Notes under the pieces: generated by a model | The model's input: only the letters and a program-made list of their open reading frames with translations | Databases searched by the model: none | Told to the model about the DNA's origin: nothing | Made by a program: the position numbers and the translations under genes | Assembly: GCF_016861565.1 (NCBI RefSeq) | Contig: NZ_BOLK01000006.1 | Coordinates: 62,001-126,000, forward strand | DNA from: Secundilactobacillus yichangensis | GTDB taxonomy: Bacteria > Bacillota > Bacilli > Lactobacillales > Lactobacillaceae | Direction of reading: 5' to 3' | DNA length: 64,000 nt | Part shown: positions 32,738-41,414 of the stretch, in pieces | Numbering within the stretch: the first letter of the stretch is position 1 | Layout: every line of letters begins with the position of its first letter

Positions 32738-33175
32738 ATCATCACAACAAAAGAAACCTATACCAATGTTCTGGAGAACGCGACTAACCTGGCTGTAGCA
32801 ACCGAATCATTAGCTGGCCATACACCAAACGTCCGAACCGTGAACTTTCTTTATTTCCCAAATGAATCAGAAAACACCGTGTATTTTGCAACATCCAAGA
32901 ATACAGACAAGGTTAAGGAACTAGCTGCTAACAGCCAGATTTCCTTTACAACTACCCCAATGTCACCACAAGATGCCAGTACCGTACGTGTCACTGGTGC
33001 TGATACCAAGATGGTTAACGACCGTCGCAGCGAACTCTTTGAGGCCATGGATAAGAAATACGCCAGCTTTAAGATGTTCGATCAAAAGGCTCGCGACAAC
33101 ATGAACGTCTACGCTGCCACCTTTAAAGAAGCAGAAGTCTTTGGTCACGGGACTGATAAGATTTCTTTTAATTAA
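32738..33175 (+). CDS. Pyridoxamine 5'-phosphate oxidase-family protein with apparent ATC start
   Basis: About 145 residues. The split-barrel core is visible: NLAVATESLAGHTPNVRTVNFLYF, NTVYFATSKNTDKVKELA, ISFTTTPMSP and a C-terminal YAATFKEAEVFGHG. The reading frame opens at 32729, after TAG. AGGAGG at 32727-32732 is perfectly placed for ATC 32738 or ATC 32741; no ATG, GTG or TTG occurs in frame until GTG 32840, which would remove the conserved first strands and lacks a ribosome binding site. A -10 box TATAAT lies at 32704-32709. The protein should bind a flavin; its substrate is unknown. Confidence 0.75.
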   Translation: MITTKETYTNVLENATNLAVATESLAGHTPNVRTVNFLYFPNESENTVYFATSKNTDKVKELAANSQISFTTTPMSPQDASTVRVTGADTKMVNDRRSELFEAMDKKYASFKMFDQKARDNMNVYAATFKEAEVFGHGTDKISFN

Positions 33176-33198
33176 CTCATTTCAAACGAGAACAAAAC

Positions 33199-33241
33199 AA
33201 GCCTGCTTTTTCGCCGTTATTGGCTGAAAAAGCAGGCTTAT
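33199..33241. terminator. Intrinsic terminator
   Basis: Stem AAGCCTGCTTTTTCGCC pairing with GGCTGAAAAAGCAGGCTT (small interior mismatch) then TATTTAT. It follows the PPOX-type gene and may also end argD transcription from the other side. The stretch to 33395 holds only a short GTCCC/GGGAC hairpin. Confidence 0.8.
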
Positions 33242-33395
33242 TTATGTAATAAAAAGTCCCCACTTGGGACACTTTCAAAAAACGGAGAGGTGTGTGGGGC
33301 GCAATTAGTTTCATTATAAAGAAAGCAGATACATACGTCAAACAATAAAAATCTTAGATTTATTATAAAAAGATTGCAAAACCTTCTTCCAATTT

Positions 33396-34547
33396 CTATT
33401 GCTCATCTAACGTCTGATAAATAGTCTGAAGGCCACTCAGCAAATCTGTCTTACTCATCACTAATGGCGGTAACAGCCGCAAGGTATTACCAACAGCAGA
33501 TAAAGTCAATAATCCCTTTTGATGCAGGGCTTTAATGACGTCGTTAACTGGCAGTTCATCCGTCAGGTGAATCCCAATCATCAGACCACGGCCGCTAATC
33601 GACTTAACCACTTTTAAGTCTTCAAAATGATCCAGTTTTTCCCAAACGGCTACTGACTTATCCCGCACGTCTTCAAGAAAAGCTGGTGTTAACTGTGTCA
33701 AAACTGCTTGAGCAGCCGACATCGTCAACGGATTACCAGCAAAGGTTGATCCATGGGTGCCAGGACCAAATGCAGGCCCCAGATTAGCCTTGCCAATCAT
33801 CGCACCAACCGGTAACCCGTTAGCCAGCGCTTTAGCGGAAGTCACAATGTCCGGATCCAGACCGACACCCTGGTAAGCAAACTTGTACCCAGTCCGGCCA
33901 ATCCCCGTTTGAACTTCATCAACGATCAACAAGGTGTTTGTGGCCTTACATTTATCTTGAACCGCATGGAGCCAGTCTTGATCGCCAACGATGACGCCAC
34001 CCTCACCCTGAATGACTTCAAGGATCACTGCGGCAAGATCATCCGTAATGGCATCCAAAGAAGCTTCATCATTGTAGTCCACGAAACTAATGTCTGGGAC
34101 TAACGGTGCAAACCCTTCCTTAATATGGTCGTTACCGGTCATCGACATTGAGCCATAAGTCCGACCGTGAAATGAGTGGTTGAATGACAGGACTTTTGTT
34201 TTGCCAGTAGCTTTACGGGCTAATTTCAAGGCAGCTTCATTTGCTTCAGTTCCGGAATTAGCAAAGAAGACTAATTTATCTTCATCACCCACCAGCAATT
34301 CAGCAACGGCTTCCTGCAAATGGTTTTGATACAGGTTAGAAATGTGCCACATCTTGGTTAATTGTACGTTCACAGCGTTTTGAATCTTAGCGTTTTGATA
34401 ACCAAAGTTGCACACCCCAATACCCGAGGTGAAATCTAAGTAGTCCTGACCCTGATCATCGGTCACAATCACCCCGTTGCCAGAAATCGGCTCGAAATCA
34501 AACCGGTCATATGTTGGAAATACATGTGTCATACTCATTTCAATCAT
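33396..34547 (-). CDS. argD: Acetylornithine aminotransferase
   Basis: 383 residues, the normal size of class III PLP aminotransferases of the ArgD type. Visible are LDFTSGIGVCNFGY, FFANSGTEANEAALKLARK, FHGRTYGSMSMTG, the cofactor Asp in LLIVDEVQTGIGRTG and the PLP lysine in TSAKALANGLPVGAM. It transfers an amino group from glutamate to N-acetylglutamate semialdehyde. The first ATG (34547) follows GGAGG by 3 nt and overlaps the argB end by 8 nt; ATG 34538 is a possible alternative. Last gene of argCJBD. Confidence 0.93.
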   Translation of the reverse strand: MIEMSMTHVFPTYDRFDFEPISGNGVIVTDDQGQDYLDFTSGIGVCNFGYQNAKIQNAVNVQLTKMWHISNLYQNHLQEAVAELLVGDEDKLVFFANSGTEANEAALKLARKATGKTKVLSFNHSFHGRTYGSMSMTGNDHIKEGFAPLVPDISFVDYNDEASLDAITDDLAAVILEVIQGEGGVIVGDQDWLHAVQDKCKATNTLLIVDEVQTGIGRTGYKFAYQGVGLDPDIVTSAKALANGLPVGAMIGKANLGPAFGPGTHGSTFAGNPLTMSAAQAVLTQLTPAFLEDVRDKSVAVWEKLDHFEDLKVVKSISGRGLMIGIHLTDELPVNDVIKALHQKGLLTLSAVGNTLRLLPPLVMSKTDLLSGLQTIYQTLDEQ

Positions 34548-35283
34548 TTGCCTCCATTTTTAAAGTTGTCCCTGGATGGGTTAATTGATCCGTTATGCGT
34601 ACTGCATGAACCCCTGCGTGTACGGCTCTGACTGCAGCGGAAAGTTTCGGCTGCATCCCATCCGTAATTACTTTTTCTTCTATTAATTGTGGCAAATCCT
34701 GTGGAATCATAGCAGAGATCACTTTGCCATCTTTCAAAACGCCTGGCACATCCGTCAGTAAATAAAGCTGACTGGCTTTCAAAAGCCGAGCAACGTCAGC
34801 TGCCGCAGTATCAGCGTTCACGTTCAGCCAGTCGCCTTCCCGCGTCAGGGCAAGTGGTGCTAACACACCGATTTGACTGTTTAAAATCTTTGAGAGTGCC
34901 AGCTCGTTTACACCAGTGATGCTACCAACCGCACCATATGTCGCTTGATCCACATAGGTCCCCGTCAGCAGCTGCTGATCGGACGCGTTCAAACCAATGG
35001 CTGCTAAACCTTCGTTTGCTAGCCGCATTAATAAGGCTGGTTGGGTATTACCCAACAGCACCATTTTAGTAAGTGACAGTGTCTCAGCATCCGTTACCCG
35101 AATCCCGTTTTTCTTATAAGTAGGGATGTTCATCTTTGCTGACAACTGAGAAATTTGCGGACCGCCACCGTGAATCAATAACACTTTTTTACCGGCCTGA
35201 CGCCATTGACGCAGCTGTTCAAAGAAATCTTTGTGCAGTTTTGAGATGGCGTTACCGCCGATTTTAACAATGATAAGATTCAC
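34540..35283 (-). CDS. argB: Acetylglutamate kinase
   Basis: 247 residues. The amino acid kinase fold starts IIVKIGGNAIS, with LLIHGGGPQISQL (substrate/ATP loop) near 35 and VNADTAAADVARLLKA near 152. It phosphorylates N-acetylglutamate. The start is GTG behind AAAGGGAG. Second-last gene of the arginine operon. Confidence 0.93.
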   Translation of the reverse strand: MNLIIVKIGGNAISKLHKDFFEQLRQWRQAGKKVLLIHGGGPQISQLSAKMNIPTYKKNGIRVTDAETLSLTKMVLLGNTQPALLMRLANEGLAAIGLNASDQQLLTGTYVDQATYGAVGSITGVNELALSKILNSQIGVLAPLALTREGDWLNVNADTAAADVARLLKASQLYLLTDVPGVLKDGKVISAMIPQDLPQLIEEKVITDGMQPKLSAAVRAVHAGVHAVRITDQLTHPGTTLKMEAND

Positions 35284-35298
35284 GATTTACGCTCCCTT

Positions 35299-36513
35299 TT
35301 AAGTATGATAACTGGCATTAATCTTGACGTAATTATAAGTAAGATCACAGCCCCAGGCTTGACCTGAAGCTGACCCAACGTGCAAATTGACGTCGATCAC
35401 AATTTTACTTGACCCCATACTATCACTTGCTGTCTGTTGGTCAAATGGTAACCCTAAACTATCTTGGACCATTTTAATACCGTTCACTTCAATATCAACG
35501 TGTTCGATGTCCACGTGAGCGCTGGTCATCCCGATAGTGGAAATGATTCGGCCCCAATTAGGATCTTGACCGAAGATAGCGGCTTTAACTAAGTTTGAAC
35601 CAACGATTGCTTTGGCAACTTCTTGGCCTTCAAGGTCGCTGAAGGCACCATTCACGTTGCATTCAACCAGCTTAGTTGCACCTTCACCGTCAGCAGCAAT
35701 TTGCTTGGCCAGTTCTTGCAGAACCAAATGCAGACCATCTTGGAAAATTGAAAAGTCAGCATCATCGGTACTGGTTAACTTTGGTGCACCGGCCAAACCG
35801 TTGGCCATAACGACCACCATATCGTTAGTGGACGTATCGCCATCAACCGTAATTTGGTTAAAAGTTGTATCAACGGTCTGACTCAAGGTTTGCTGCAACA
35901 ATTCGCCATCGATTGCGGCATCCGTTGTAACGAAGCCCAGCATGGTTGCCATCTTAGGGTGAATCATACCAGAACCTTTAGCGAATCCCGTAATGGTAAC
36001 CGTCTTACCACCCATTTCGATTTGAACGCAAGCTTGTTTGGACTTCTTATCAGTGGTTAGAACTGCTTTAGTGACGGCGTCATCGTGGTGAGGACTCAAT
36101 TTCTTGATTCCAGCGATGACCTTATCCATTGGCAACTGAGCACCAATCAAGCCGGTAGAAGCAACACCGACTAAGTTAAGGTCGATGCCCAATTTCTTAC
36201 TCATCAGCTGCTGTTCAGTTAAGGCGTTTTCTTCACCCTGCTTGCCTGTACATGAGTTCGCACAGGCACTGTTCATGACAACGGCTTGAAGCTGATGATC
36301 TTGGTTGATCGTGTTCTTGGTGAGCTTTGTCGGTGCCGCCTGAAATTTGTTGGTGGTGTATGTACCGGCTGCACTAGCTGGCACTTCTGAAACCAGATAA
36401 CCAAAATCTAATTTATCACTGGTACCAAGACCCATTTCGATACCATCGTTGTAGTAGCCGGTGGGCCACTGAAACTTTGTTAATGACACATCATTCGTTT
36501 TTATCATATGCAT
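35299..36513 (-). CDS. argJ: Ornithine acetyltransferase / N-acetylglutamate synthase
   Basis: 404 residues. The autoproteolytic site is clear in KGSGMIHPKMATMLGF, with the nucleophilic Thr at about residue 190 (second ATG, 36507, would shift this by two). Also TTNKFQAAPTKLTK and MNSACANSCTG near the N-terminus, and GQDPNWGRII and GSASGQAWGCDLTY near the C-terminus. ArgJ moves the acetyl group from acetylornithine to glutamate, so the pathway is of the cyclic type. GAAGGA precedes the start. Confidence 0.95.
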   Translation of the reverse strand: MHMIKTNDVSLTKFQWPTGYYNDGIEMGLGTSDKLDFGYLVSEVPASAAGTYTTNKFQAAPTKLTKNTINQDHQLQAVVMNSACANSCTGKQGEENALTEQQLMSKKLGIDLNLVGVASTGLIGAQLPMDKVIAGIKKLSPHHDDAVTKAVLTTDKKSKQACVQIEMGGKTVTITGFAKGSGMIHPKMATMLGFVTTDAAIDGELLQQTLSQTVDTTFNQITVDGDTSTNDMVVVMANGLAGAPKLTSTDDADFSIFQDGLHLVLQELAKQIAADGEGATKLVECNVNGAFSDLEGQEVAKAIVGSNLVKAAIFGQDPNWGRIISTIGMTSAHVDIEHVDIEVNGIKMVQDSLGLPFDQQTASDSMGSSKIVIDVNLHVGSASGQAWGCDLTYNYVKINASYHT

Positions 36514-36540
36514 TCTTCCTTCTCGTCTGCAGCTATTCTC

Positions 36541-37578
36541 TTACACAAAAGCAGGTAGCGTTGGTAAACCGGTGCTTTCAGCTAAATCAAATAGATGGTT
36601 GAAGTTTTGAACCGCCTGCCCAGCTGCACCCTTCATTAAATTATCAATCACACTAATCACCATAACCGTTTGAGTAACCGGGTTGTACACAACACCAATG
36701 TCACAGTTATTCGTGCCAACGACCTCTTTCAAATCAGGAGTCGTTCCATCTAATACGTGGACGAAATTTGAATCAGCATAATCCTGATTGAAAGCTGACA
36801 TTAATTTTTCCTGATCAACTCCTGGCTTAACCTTGGCGTAAATACTTGCCATTAAACCAGTTGTTAACGGAAGTAAAGTGGTACTGAATTGAATCGCGTT
36901 GACTGAATCGTTCCATTTTTTAAGTTGTGCCACGATCTCTGGGATATGTTTGTGGGTGTTCAGCCCATAAAGCTGAAGATTATCACTGGCTTCGGTGAAA
37001 TGCGTGATGCCAGTCAACTTCTTCCCTGCACCGGACGTCCCCGATTTTGCGTCAACCACGATGGTGTCGGGATCAATCAAATCGTTTTGAACCATCGGTG
37101 CCAAGCCTAACAGCGTTGCCGTCGCGTAACAGCCTGGGTTAGCAATGTAGTTGGTTCCCGGCTGGTAAAAATCAGCCAGACTATAAGTTGCCTTTTGTAA
37201 ATGTTCAGCTGGTGCAGCTGGTTTGTGATACCACTTCTCATACTCTGCTGGATCTGGCAACCGATAATCACCAGACAAATCGATCACCGGAAAATCAGCA
37301 TCGATAAATTCACCAGCAAGCTGACCGGAAACCCCAGCGGAAGTTGCAAAAAATACTGCTGCGTTGTCCGCCATAATCTGCTGCGGATTAAATTTTTGAA
37401 TCTTAATATGATTGCCATAGAAACCAGGAATCAGTTCATCTAGATAGCGGACTTCACCATCTTTCCCTTCATCTTGATGTCCATATAAATTAATTTGGTC
37501 GATTGCCGGGTGCTTAGCAAGCAAAGTGTAAAGCACTGTGCCGCTGTAGCCGGTAACGCCTACTATCGCAACGTCCAT
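36541..37578 (-). CDS. argC: N-acetyl-gamma-glutamyl-phosphate reductase
   Basis: About 345 residues. VAIVGVTGYSG at the start is the NADP-binding loop and NPGCYATATLLGLAPM carries the catalytic Cys; HKHIPEI follows in the C-terminal domain. The ATG at 37578 has GAGGTG 7 nt upstream; the in-frame GTG at 37587 overlaps that site and is less likely. First gene of argCJBD. Confidence 0.94.
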   Translation of the reverse strand: MDVAIVGVTGYSGTVLYTLLAKHPAIDQINLYGHQDEGKDGEVRYLDELIPGFYGNHIKIQKFNPQQIMADNAAVFFATSAGVSGQLAGEFIDADFPVIDLSGDYRLPDPAEYEKWYHKPAAPAEHLQKATYSLADFYQPGTNYIANPGCYATATLLGLAPMVQNDLIDPDTIVVDAKSGTSGAGKKLTGITHFTEASDNLQLYGLNTHKHIPEIVAQLKKWNDSVNAIQFSTTLLPLTTGLMASIYAKVKPGVDQEKLMSAFNQDYADSNFVHVLDGTTPDLKEVVGTNNCDIGVVYNPVTQTVMVISVIDNLMKGAAGQAVQNFNHLFDLAESTGLPTLPAFV

Positions 37579-37941
37579 TGGTTTCACCTCACAAATTTTT
37601 TTAGTTGTTGTTTCGTATGCGTCTTACTATAGGCTCATCATTTAAAAAATGCAATAATTTTTAGTTAATTTATCAAAAATAAGCTAATTTATGTATATTA
37701 TCTGCATTTTTACGACGTATATGCATTCAGCTTTGAATAATAGCCATTCAAAAAGGAGTAGGTGCTCCCTTTATATCTAAAAAGGTTTAGTTTAATCATT
37801 CATTGGTCTATCTATTAATACATTGCCGGCTCAAACTCATTTAGTACGATCAGTCAATTAGATTAAGTATCAGTCTAGCATTAGCGCAATATAAAATATC
37901 TGGTATAATGAGTGCAAATACTAGATACGGGATGATCGATC
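37579..37941. other. Divergent intergenic region between argC and the XRE regulator
   Basis: AT-rich control region. TTGAATAATAGCCATTCAA (37733-37751) is an inverted repeat of TTGAAT/ATTCAA that recalls an ArgR box but with a 7-nt instead of 4-nt centre. A small hairpin GGAG/CTCC followed by T residues on the minus strand (about 37755-37775) could attenuate the arg operon. For the XRE gene there is an extended -10, TGGTATAAT (37901-37909). No gene seen. Confidence 0.4.
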
Positions 37942-38790
37942 ATGAATATTGAACGCTTTATCAAAGCCCGTAAAGCGATGGGATTGTCACAGGCAGAACT
38001 CTGTGATGGTATCTGTACGCAAGCGACGCTAAGTAAATTTGAAAATTCTGGCAAGGCACCTGCCATCCGCATTTTGACGCAACTTTGTGCCCGTTTAAAT
38101 TTGACTCTCGACGATGTATTCCCAGTGAATCCACCTGCTCAATCAGAAGCCAATCAACTGCTGGACCGTGCTGAATACAAGCTGATCACTAGTGAGTACG
38201 ATAGCGCTAACGATGACCTGGATCAGGTTAATTTTGATAACCTTTCCGTTCATGGTCAGATGCAGTACTACTTCGTAAAGGGTTACTTATCTGCACTGCT
38301 AGAAAAACCAATCGCGGATACGTTGTACTACTTTAACCTGATTCTTAACGATTTAGACGATACCCATAGCACCATTTTTACTCAGCTAGCTTACACTGGC
38401 AGTGGTATCGCCTATAGTCACAATAATGAGAATCAGAAAAGTGAGTTCTTCTTCCAGAAAGTCTTTGACGGTTTGCATACCTTACCGTTGACCGACGATA
38501 AAGCTATCTGGCGAGCACTGAATATGGTCTTTTACACGGCTGAGTACTTTGCCCACGTTAAAGACTATAAAACCAGTGACTCACTTTTACAGTATGGCTA
38601 TGAGATCTGCGCTAATAATCACGTCACTTATTACTCAGCACGGATCTGTTTCCGTCGTGCGCAAAACGCTATTGCTGAGGGTAAAAATACCGATTACATC
38701 ACTCAATTAATTAATGATGCCAAAGCATTTGCCCGGATGAATGATAATCAGAAATTGATGGAACGTATCGTGAAGACTAAGATTAATTGA
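37942..38790 (+). CDS. XRE-family regulator with helical (TPR-like) C-terminal domain
   Basis: 282 residues. The N-terminal HTH reads MNIERFIKARKAMGLSQAEL and TQATLSKFENSGKAPAIRIL, the Cro/CI type used by Rgg/PlcR/ComR-like regulators. Residues 75-282 are helical repeats without catalytic motifs, as in peptide-sensing RRNPP proteins. The spacing between extended -10 and ATG is short (33 nt) and no strong ribosome binding site is present beyond GGGATGATCG. I found no convincing short secreted pheromone gene beside it, so a signalling peptide is only a possibility. Confidence 0.75.
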   Translation: MNIERFIKARKAMGLSQAELCDGICTQATLSKFENSGKAPAIRILTQLCARLNLTLDDVFPVNPPAQSEANQLLDRAEYKLITSEYDSANDDLDQVNFDNLSVHGQMQYYFVKGYLSALLEKPIADTLYYFNLILNDLDDTHSTIFTQLAYTGSGIAYSHNNENQKSEFFFQKVFDGLHTLPLTDDKAIWRALNMVFYTAEYFAHVKDYKTSDSLLQYGYEICANNHVTYYSARICFRRAQNAIAEGKNTDYITQLINDAKAFARMNDNQKLMERIVKTKIN

Positions 38791-38798
38791 ATGCATAT

Positions 38799-38838
38799 TA
38801 AAAGCCGCAATCCCCTCATCAGGATTGCGGCTCTTTTT
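38799..38838 (+). terminator. Intrinsic terminator of the XRE regulator gene
   Basis: Stem AAAAGCCGCAATCC pairing with GGATTGCGGCTCTTTT, loop of 8 nt, then six T residues. Confidence 0.93.
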
Positions 38839-38840
38839 TC

Positions 38841-39060
38841 TACATAGTGGAAACGTGCTCAACAAGGCAGAGACCTGCATGTAAAGGCGTCCCACTATAA
38901 ATTCAAAACCGTAGTTCTTTGCTTTTACATAGTGGAAACGTGCTCCACAACGCAGAGACCGAAGTGTAAGAGGACCCTGCTACAAATCCAAAACCAGGAT
39001 TTATAGCAGGGTCCTCTTACACTTCGGTCTCTTAACGCCTTGTTTCGCACTCTACTTTAC
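38841..39060. repeat. Cluster of direct and inverted 70-bp repeats with a 29-bp perfect stem
   Basis: Two direct copies (38841-38910 and 38926-38995) begin TACATAGTGGAAACGTGCTC and match at about 55 of 70 positions by hand count. A third, inverted copy covers about 38996-39060. Copies 2 and 3 form an inverted repeat with 29-bp perfect arms (38954-38982 and 39004-39032) and extra pairing AAATCC/GGATTT in the centre. No T run follows, so it is not an ordinary terminator. The inverted copy reaches the stop codon of uspA. Confidence 0.85.
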
Positions 39061-39513
39061 AATAATTACCGACACCTTAGCTTCTCTCATAATCTCACCA
39101 GCAACGTGCCCAATTCTTAAATTGCCACGCCGCTTATGTGAGCCCAACAGAACAAGATCCGGCTTAAAGTCCGGGATGATTTCTTCCAAGATAACCCGTT
39201 CCGGTTTACCTTCACCAATCAGTGGTTTAACCTCTTTTACGCCAAAGGCTCTTGCCTTGCTGACGTACGTGTTTAAATCATGGTAGATATCATCTCTGCG
39301 TGACTTGATAATGTCCGGTGACAGTGATTGGAAAATATTCATATCACCAGTTTCCATTACTGACACGATACCCAATGGTAAATCAAACGTCCGGGCTAAC
39401 GTGCAAGCATAGTTGAACGCCTTACGCGATGACTCATCATCGTCATCATCAACCGCCAACAATAAGCGCGAATAACTCATTTCTTCTGCATCAAAATCGT
39501 CTTCTGTGAGCAT
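39052..39513 (-). CDS. Universal stress protein (UspA family)
   Basis: 153 residues. RLLLAVDDDDDESSRKAFNYA at the N-terminus and the ATP-binding-type loop VLLGSHKRRGNLRIGHVAGEI followed by EAKVSVIIVK at the C-terminus are typical of UspA domains. The G-x2-G-x9-G-S/T motif appears as GSHKRRGNLRIGHVAGE, which lacks the final Ser/Thr, so ATP binding is uncertain. AGGAGG precedes the ATG. The TAG stop is followed at once by an inverted repeat cluster. Confidence 0.88.
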   Translation of the reverse strand: MLTEDDFDAEEMSYSRLLLAVDDDDDESSRKAFNYACTLARTFDLPLGIVSVMETGDMNIFQSLSPDIIKSRRDDIYHDLNTYVSKARAFGVKEVKPLIGEGKPERVILEEIIPDFKPDLVLLGSHKRRGNLRIGHVAGEIMREAKVSVIIVK

Positions 39514-39666
39514 AAAATCCTCCTAGTCTATTTACACACTTAATTCCTTTTCCCTAGAATAACTATAACATTCATGAATGGGAAAACAAGTATAATTTAG
39601 GCTATCCGAACATTTTATTTTAAAACCATAATTTTTGTGTTTCAAAGCTTAAAATCATCGTCTCAA

Positions 39667-41085
39667 CTACAACGTGATTCTTCCTAATAACATAAGTGCA
39701 ACGGTCACTACCGCACCGCTGCAAATCAGGATCGTTGCCGACCATTCTAGGCGGTTCAGGTATCGGCCAGTACTATTTTTCAACGTTAACGCGTATAAAA
39801 TAATTCCGGGAACGTACACCACTAGACAGATAAAGAGGTACTGTAACCCAGATAACGTGATACCAACTAACTGGAACGTCAGTGCTGCAACGCCAATTAA
39901 AACCTGCAGCCAGTTACCTTTCGTTGCCCGATTCTGCCAGGAATACTTGATCTGATAAGCGGCAACAATGATATAGCAGACCACGATTGAAGCCGTACAA
40001 AGGCTGTAAGCAAACTCATACGCCTTCTCCGCGAAAATCAGAATAATCATAAAACTTTGTACCATGCAGGCCGTCGTCATTAACGCTAAGGTCGGCACAC
40101 CATGCTGATTCTTTTTAGCAAACCGTTTGGGTAATAATCCCTGCTCTGCCATCATTCCTAACGTTTCAGCTGGCAGCATCGTCCACGATAACCAGGCCCC
40201 CAAGATAGAAATCAAAAGGCCAACACTGATAAAACTACCGCCCCACTGACCGACCATTTCTTCAAAAATATACACCATTGCGGGTTGCTTCATCGTCACT
40301 AACTCAGCCCGTGATAGGTAGCCATAGGGTAAAATCGACGCTAATACATAAATCAGCAGCAAACAGCTCACGCCAATCAATGTTGATCGTCCGGCAATCC
40401 GACGACTTTTAGCTCTAGATGAAAGCACGGTTGCCCCTTCGATACCAACAAAAACCCACATCATGATCATCAGACTGCTGCGAATTTGCGGTCCAATCGC
40501 GCCTATCGTGAAAGAACCCCTCATATTGCCCCAGAACTGATCTGTAAAGACCTGGCCTTTGAACAAGATGGCGGCAATCACAATAAAAGTAAAAATTGGA
40601 ATTAGTTTACACACTGTAATGATCGTGTTCATTAAAGCCGCACTTTCGATTCCATGATTCACCAATAGCGTCAATGACCAGGCCATAATACTGGCCACCA
40701 AAATCGATTGCGGACTGTTACCACGCTCAAAAATCGGGAAAAAGTAACCCAGCGTACTCATAAAGACCGTTGCAAACGCCACGTTTCCCAACCAAGCCGA
40801 CATCCAGTAACCCCAACCGCTAATGAACCCAACAAACGAACCGAAGCCCGCTTTACCGTAAGAAAAAATACCTTCCAAGCCAGAACGCTTATTCAATAGG
40901 TTATTTAAACACGCAGCCAGCATCAATATCCCGAAGCCAACAATCGTCCAGGAGATAATGGCAGCGCCCGGGGATGCAGCGACAGCCAGATCACTGCTCA
41001 AAGCAAAAATTCCGGAGCCAATCGCTGTCGTAACAACCATGGCAGTCAATGAAACGCCGTTGATTTTGTGAGCCTGTGATGACAT
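39667..41085 (-). CDS. APC-family basic amino acid/polyamine antiporter-like permease
   Basis: 472 residues with about 12 hydrophobic segments. VSLTAMVVTTAIGSGIFALSSDLA is the APC substrate-binding first helix with the GSG(I) motif. The overall string pattern, including WVFVGIEGATVLSSRAKSRR and GAWLSWTMLPAETL, is that of the arginine/ornithine, lysine/cadaverine or amine antiporter group (ArcD/AdiC-like). No decarboxylase or deiminase gene lies next to it, so the exchange substrate cannot be named. The mRNA leader carries a hairpin GGAGCA...TGCTCC just before the ribosome binding site. Confidence 0.8.
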   Translation of the reverse strand: MSSQAHKINGVSLTAMVVTTAIGSGIFALSSDLAVAASPGAAIISWTIVGFGILMLAACLNNLLNKRSGLEGIFSYGKAGFGSFVGFISGWGYWMSAWLGNVAFATVFMSTLGYFFPIFERGNSPQSILVASIMAWSLTLLVNHGIESAALMNTIITVCKLIPIFTFIVIAAILFKGQVFTDQFWGNMRGSFTIGAIGPQIRSSLMIMMWVFVGIEGATVLSSRAKSRRIAGRSTLIGVSCLLLIYVLASILPYGYLSRAELVTMKQPAMVYIFEEMVGQWGGSFISVGLLISILGAWLSWTMLPAETLGMMAEQGLLPKRFAKKNQHGVPTLALMTTACMVQSFMIILIFAEKAYEFAYSLCTASIVVCYIIVAAYQIKYSWQNRATKGNWLQVLIGVAALTFQLVGITLSGLQYLFICLVVYVPGIILYALTLKNSTGRYLNRLEWSATILICSGAVVTVALMLLGRITL

Positions 41086-41368
41086 AGGACTTCCCTCATT
41101 TCTTGGAGCATTATTTTGTATACTCTATACATTTGCTCCTTTTTGTATAATCTTAGTTTACCTGAGTAAAGTTAATAAAGTATGGGGAAAATATGAAAAT
41201 TCATCAATTTATAGATTTATATTTATGTATTCGATTAAAGCCCGTGTAATTGCCTATTTGACAGCTTTAGGTTGGTATATAAGTGAAACAAAACTGTATA
41301 TTATATGTATGTAACCCTTTACAAAACTAGTTTAAAGCGTTTCGTATTCTGCATAATTTTCTTCAACT
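41086..41368. other. AT-rich intergenic region with palindrome upstream of the permease
   Basis: TGTATA-CTC-TATACA (41117-41131) is a perfect palindrome nested within a GGAGCA/TGCTCC inverted repeat (about 41105-41139) in the leader of the permease gene; it may be an operator or an RNA hairpin. The remainder to 41368 is AT-rich and without a gene I can support (an 18-codon ORF at 41153 is too short to judge). Confidence 0.4.
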
Positions 41369-41408
41369 GAAAAATGGAAGCTGCTTTCACGGCAGTTTCC
41401 ATTTTTTA
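41369..41408 (-). terminator. Intrinsic terminator of the amidase operon
   Basis: Stem AAAAATGGAAgCTGC pairing with GGCAGtTTCCATTTTTT around a 6-nt loop; A/T runs flank both sides. Confidence 0.9.
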
Positions 41409-41414
41409 TTAGTC

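Noticed and set aside
37733-37751. ArgR operator ahead of argCJBD
   Set aside because: The TTGAAT/ATTCAA half sites are there but separated by 7 instead of 4 nt, so it was noted only as part of the intergenic region.
38954-39032. Ordinary transcription terminator for uspA
   Set aside because: The stem is 29 bp and perfect but no T run follows on either strand, and related sequence occurs as direct copies, so it is treated as a repeat element.
41153-41210. 18-codon ORF with GGGGAAAAT upstream
   Set aside because: Too short, AT-rich, with no recognisable signal or partner; chance ORF is likelier than a peptide gene.
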